A stretch of DNA of 22,954 nt from Atopostipes sp043425375 (GTDB taxonomy: Bacteria > Bacillota > Bacilli > Lactobacillales > Carnobacteriaceae_A): NCBI GenBank assembly GCA_043425375.1, contig JBHWQC010000018.1, forward strand, positions 1-22,954. The letters are read 5' to 3'. Below are positions 22,764 through 22,954 of the stretch, piece after piece. How positions within the stretch are numbered: position 1 is the stretch's first letter; every line of letters starts with the position of its first letter. The notes under the pieces are model-generated. The model had not been told where the DNA came from and ran no database searches. It was given only the letters and a program-made list of their open reading frames with translations. A program made the position numbers and the translations under genes.

Positions 22764-22954
22764 ATATCTCGTGCTCAAGAAACACATTGCTGTTTCGGAC
22801 ACAGAGAAATATCGAATAGATCTTTGAAAACTGAACAAATGAATACAACCAAAATGTGCAGGGGTCTTCTATCAATTAGATAGTTAAGACAACACAAGTT
22901 AATTTTGAAACAACAAGTAATGAGTCAATCAAACGACTAACAGAGGTTAGTCAC
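22764..22954 (+). other. rRNA operon 5' leader (16S gene lies beyond the window)
   Basis: It contains a boxA-like antitermination element, ATCTTTGAAAACTGAAC, at about 22819-22835, and near the end a perfect hairpin GACTAAC/GTTAGTC (22935-22941 with 22946-22952) that may belong to the 16S processing stem. The mature 16S start (AGAGTTTGATCCTGG) is not reached. Confidence 0.75.

Noticed and set aside
22935..22952. Perfect hairpin GACTAAC/GTTAGTC at the window end.
   Set aside because: It lies in the rRNA leader, has no T-run, and most likely belongs to the 16S processing region, not to a terminator or separate element.

Overview
The window looks like chromosomal DNA of a low-GC Gram-positive bacterium of the order Lactobacillales. 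This rests on a stand-alone ecfA1-ecfA2-ecfT operon, a ProB without its PUA domain, a T-box leader, a yunD-yutD-yutF-lit cluster, a PC4-like YdbC protein, strong AAGGAG-type ribosome binding sites, and an rRNA leader with a TCTTTGAAAACTGAAC boxA-like element. A Carnobacteriaceae or Aerococcaceae relative is plausible, but the sequence alone does not fix the genus. I see no phage, insertion sequence, CRISPR array, tRNA or mature rRNA gene.

Layout. 1-2640 (minus strand): a gene start cut by the window edge, then the energy-coupling module of an ECF vitamin transporter (ecfT, ecfA2, ecfA1), with a good promoter that lies inside the longest possible ecfA1 reading frame. 2697-6646 (plus): a promoter and a full T-box leader, then a polar amino-acid ABC transporter (permease, ATPase, lipoprotein) and an M20 amidohydrolase of the PM20D2/ACY1L2 type, closed by a terminator. 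The likely specifier codon is CGC (Arg), so I read this as an arginine or basic amino-acid scavenging operon controlled by uncharged tRNA-Arg. 6647-8088: an unexplained perfect inverted repeat, a Cof-type HAD phosphatase, and a small Cys-rich copper-storage-like protein. 8212-10407: proB-proA. 10465-11467: a CPBP-fold membrane protein that has lost catalytic residues, and a probable decayed gene. 11507-13358: membrane-anchored glycerophosphodiesterase, YdbC, CutC.

13393-17013 (plus): yunD (nucleotidase-like), yutD, yutF (HAD phosphatase) and lit (lipoprotein intramolecular transacylase), ending at a terminator shared with the convergent operon. 17020-19173 (minus): yuiD, ferredoxin/flavodoxin-NADP reductase and pgpA. 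19216-22440 (plus): cyclophilin, an S1-domain protein (YugI/CvfD), a small degenerate Nudix-like protein, and pgi. 22441-22954: tandem strong promoters and leader of an rRNA operon; the window ends just before the expected 16S gene.

Most of this is ordinary core genome. The most interesting pieces are the T-box operon (specifier, transporter and dipeptidase-like enzyme point to one substrate class), the Lit gene, the Cys-rich protein, the inverted repeat at 6669-6704, and the two degenerate family members (CPBP and Nudix-like). I found no convincing wholly new system.
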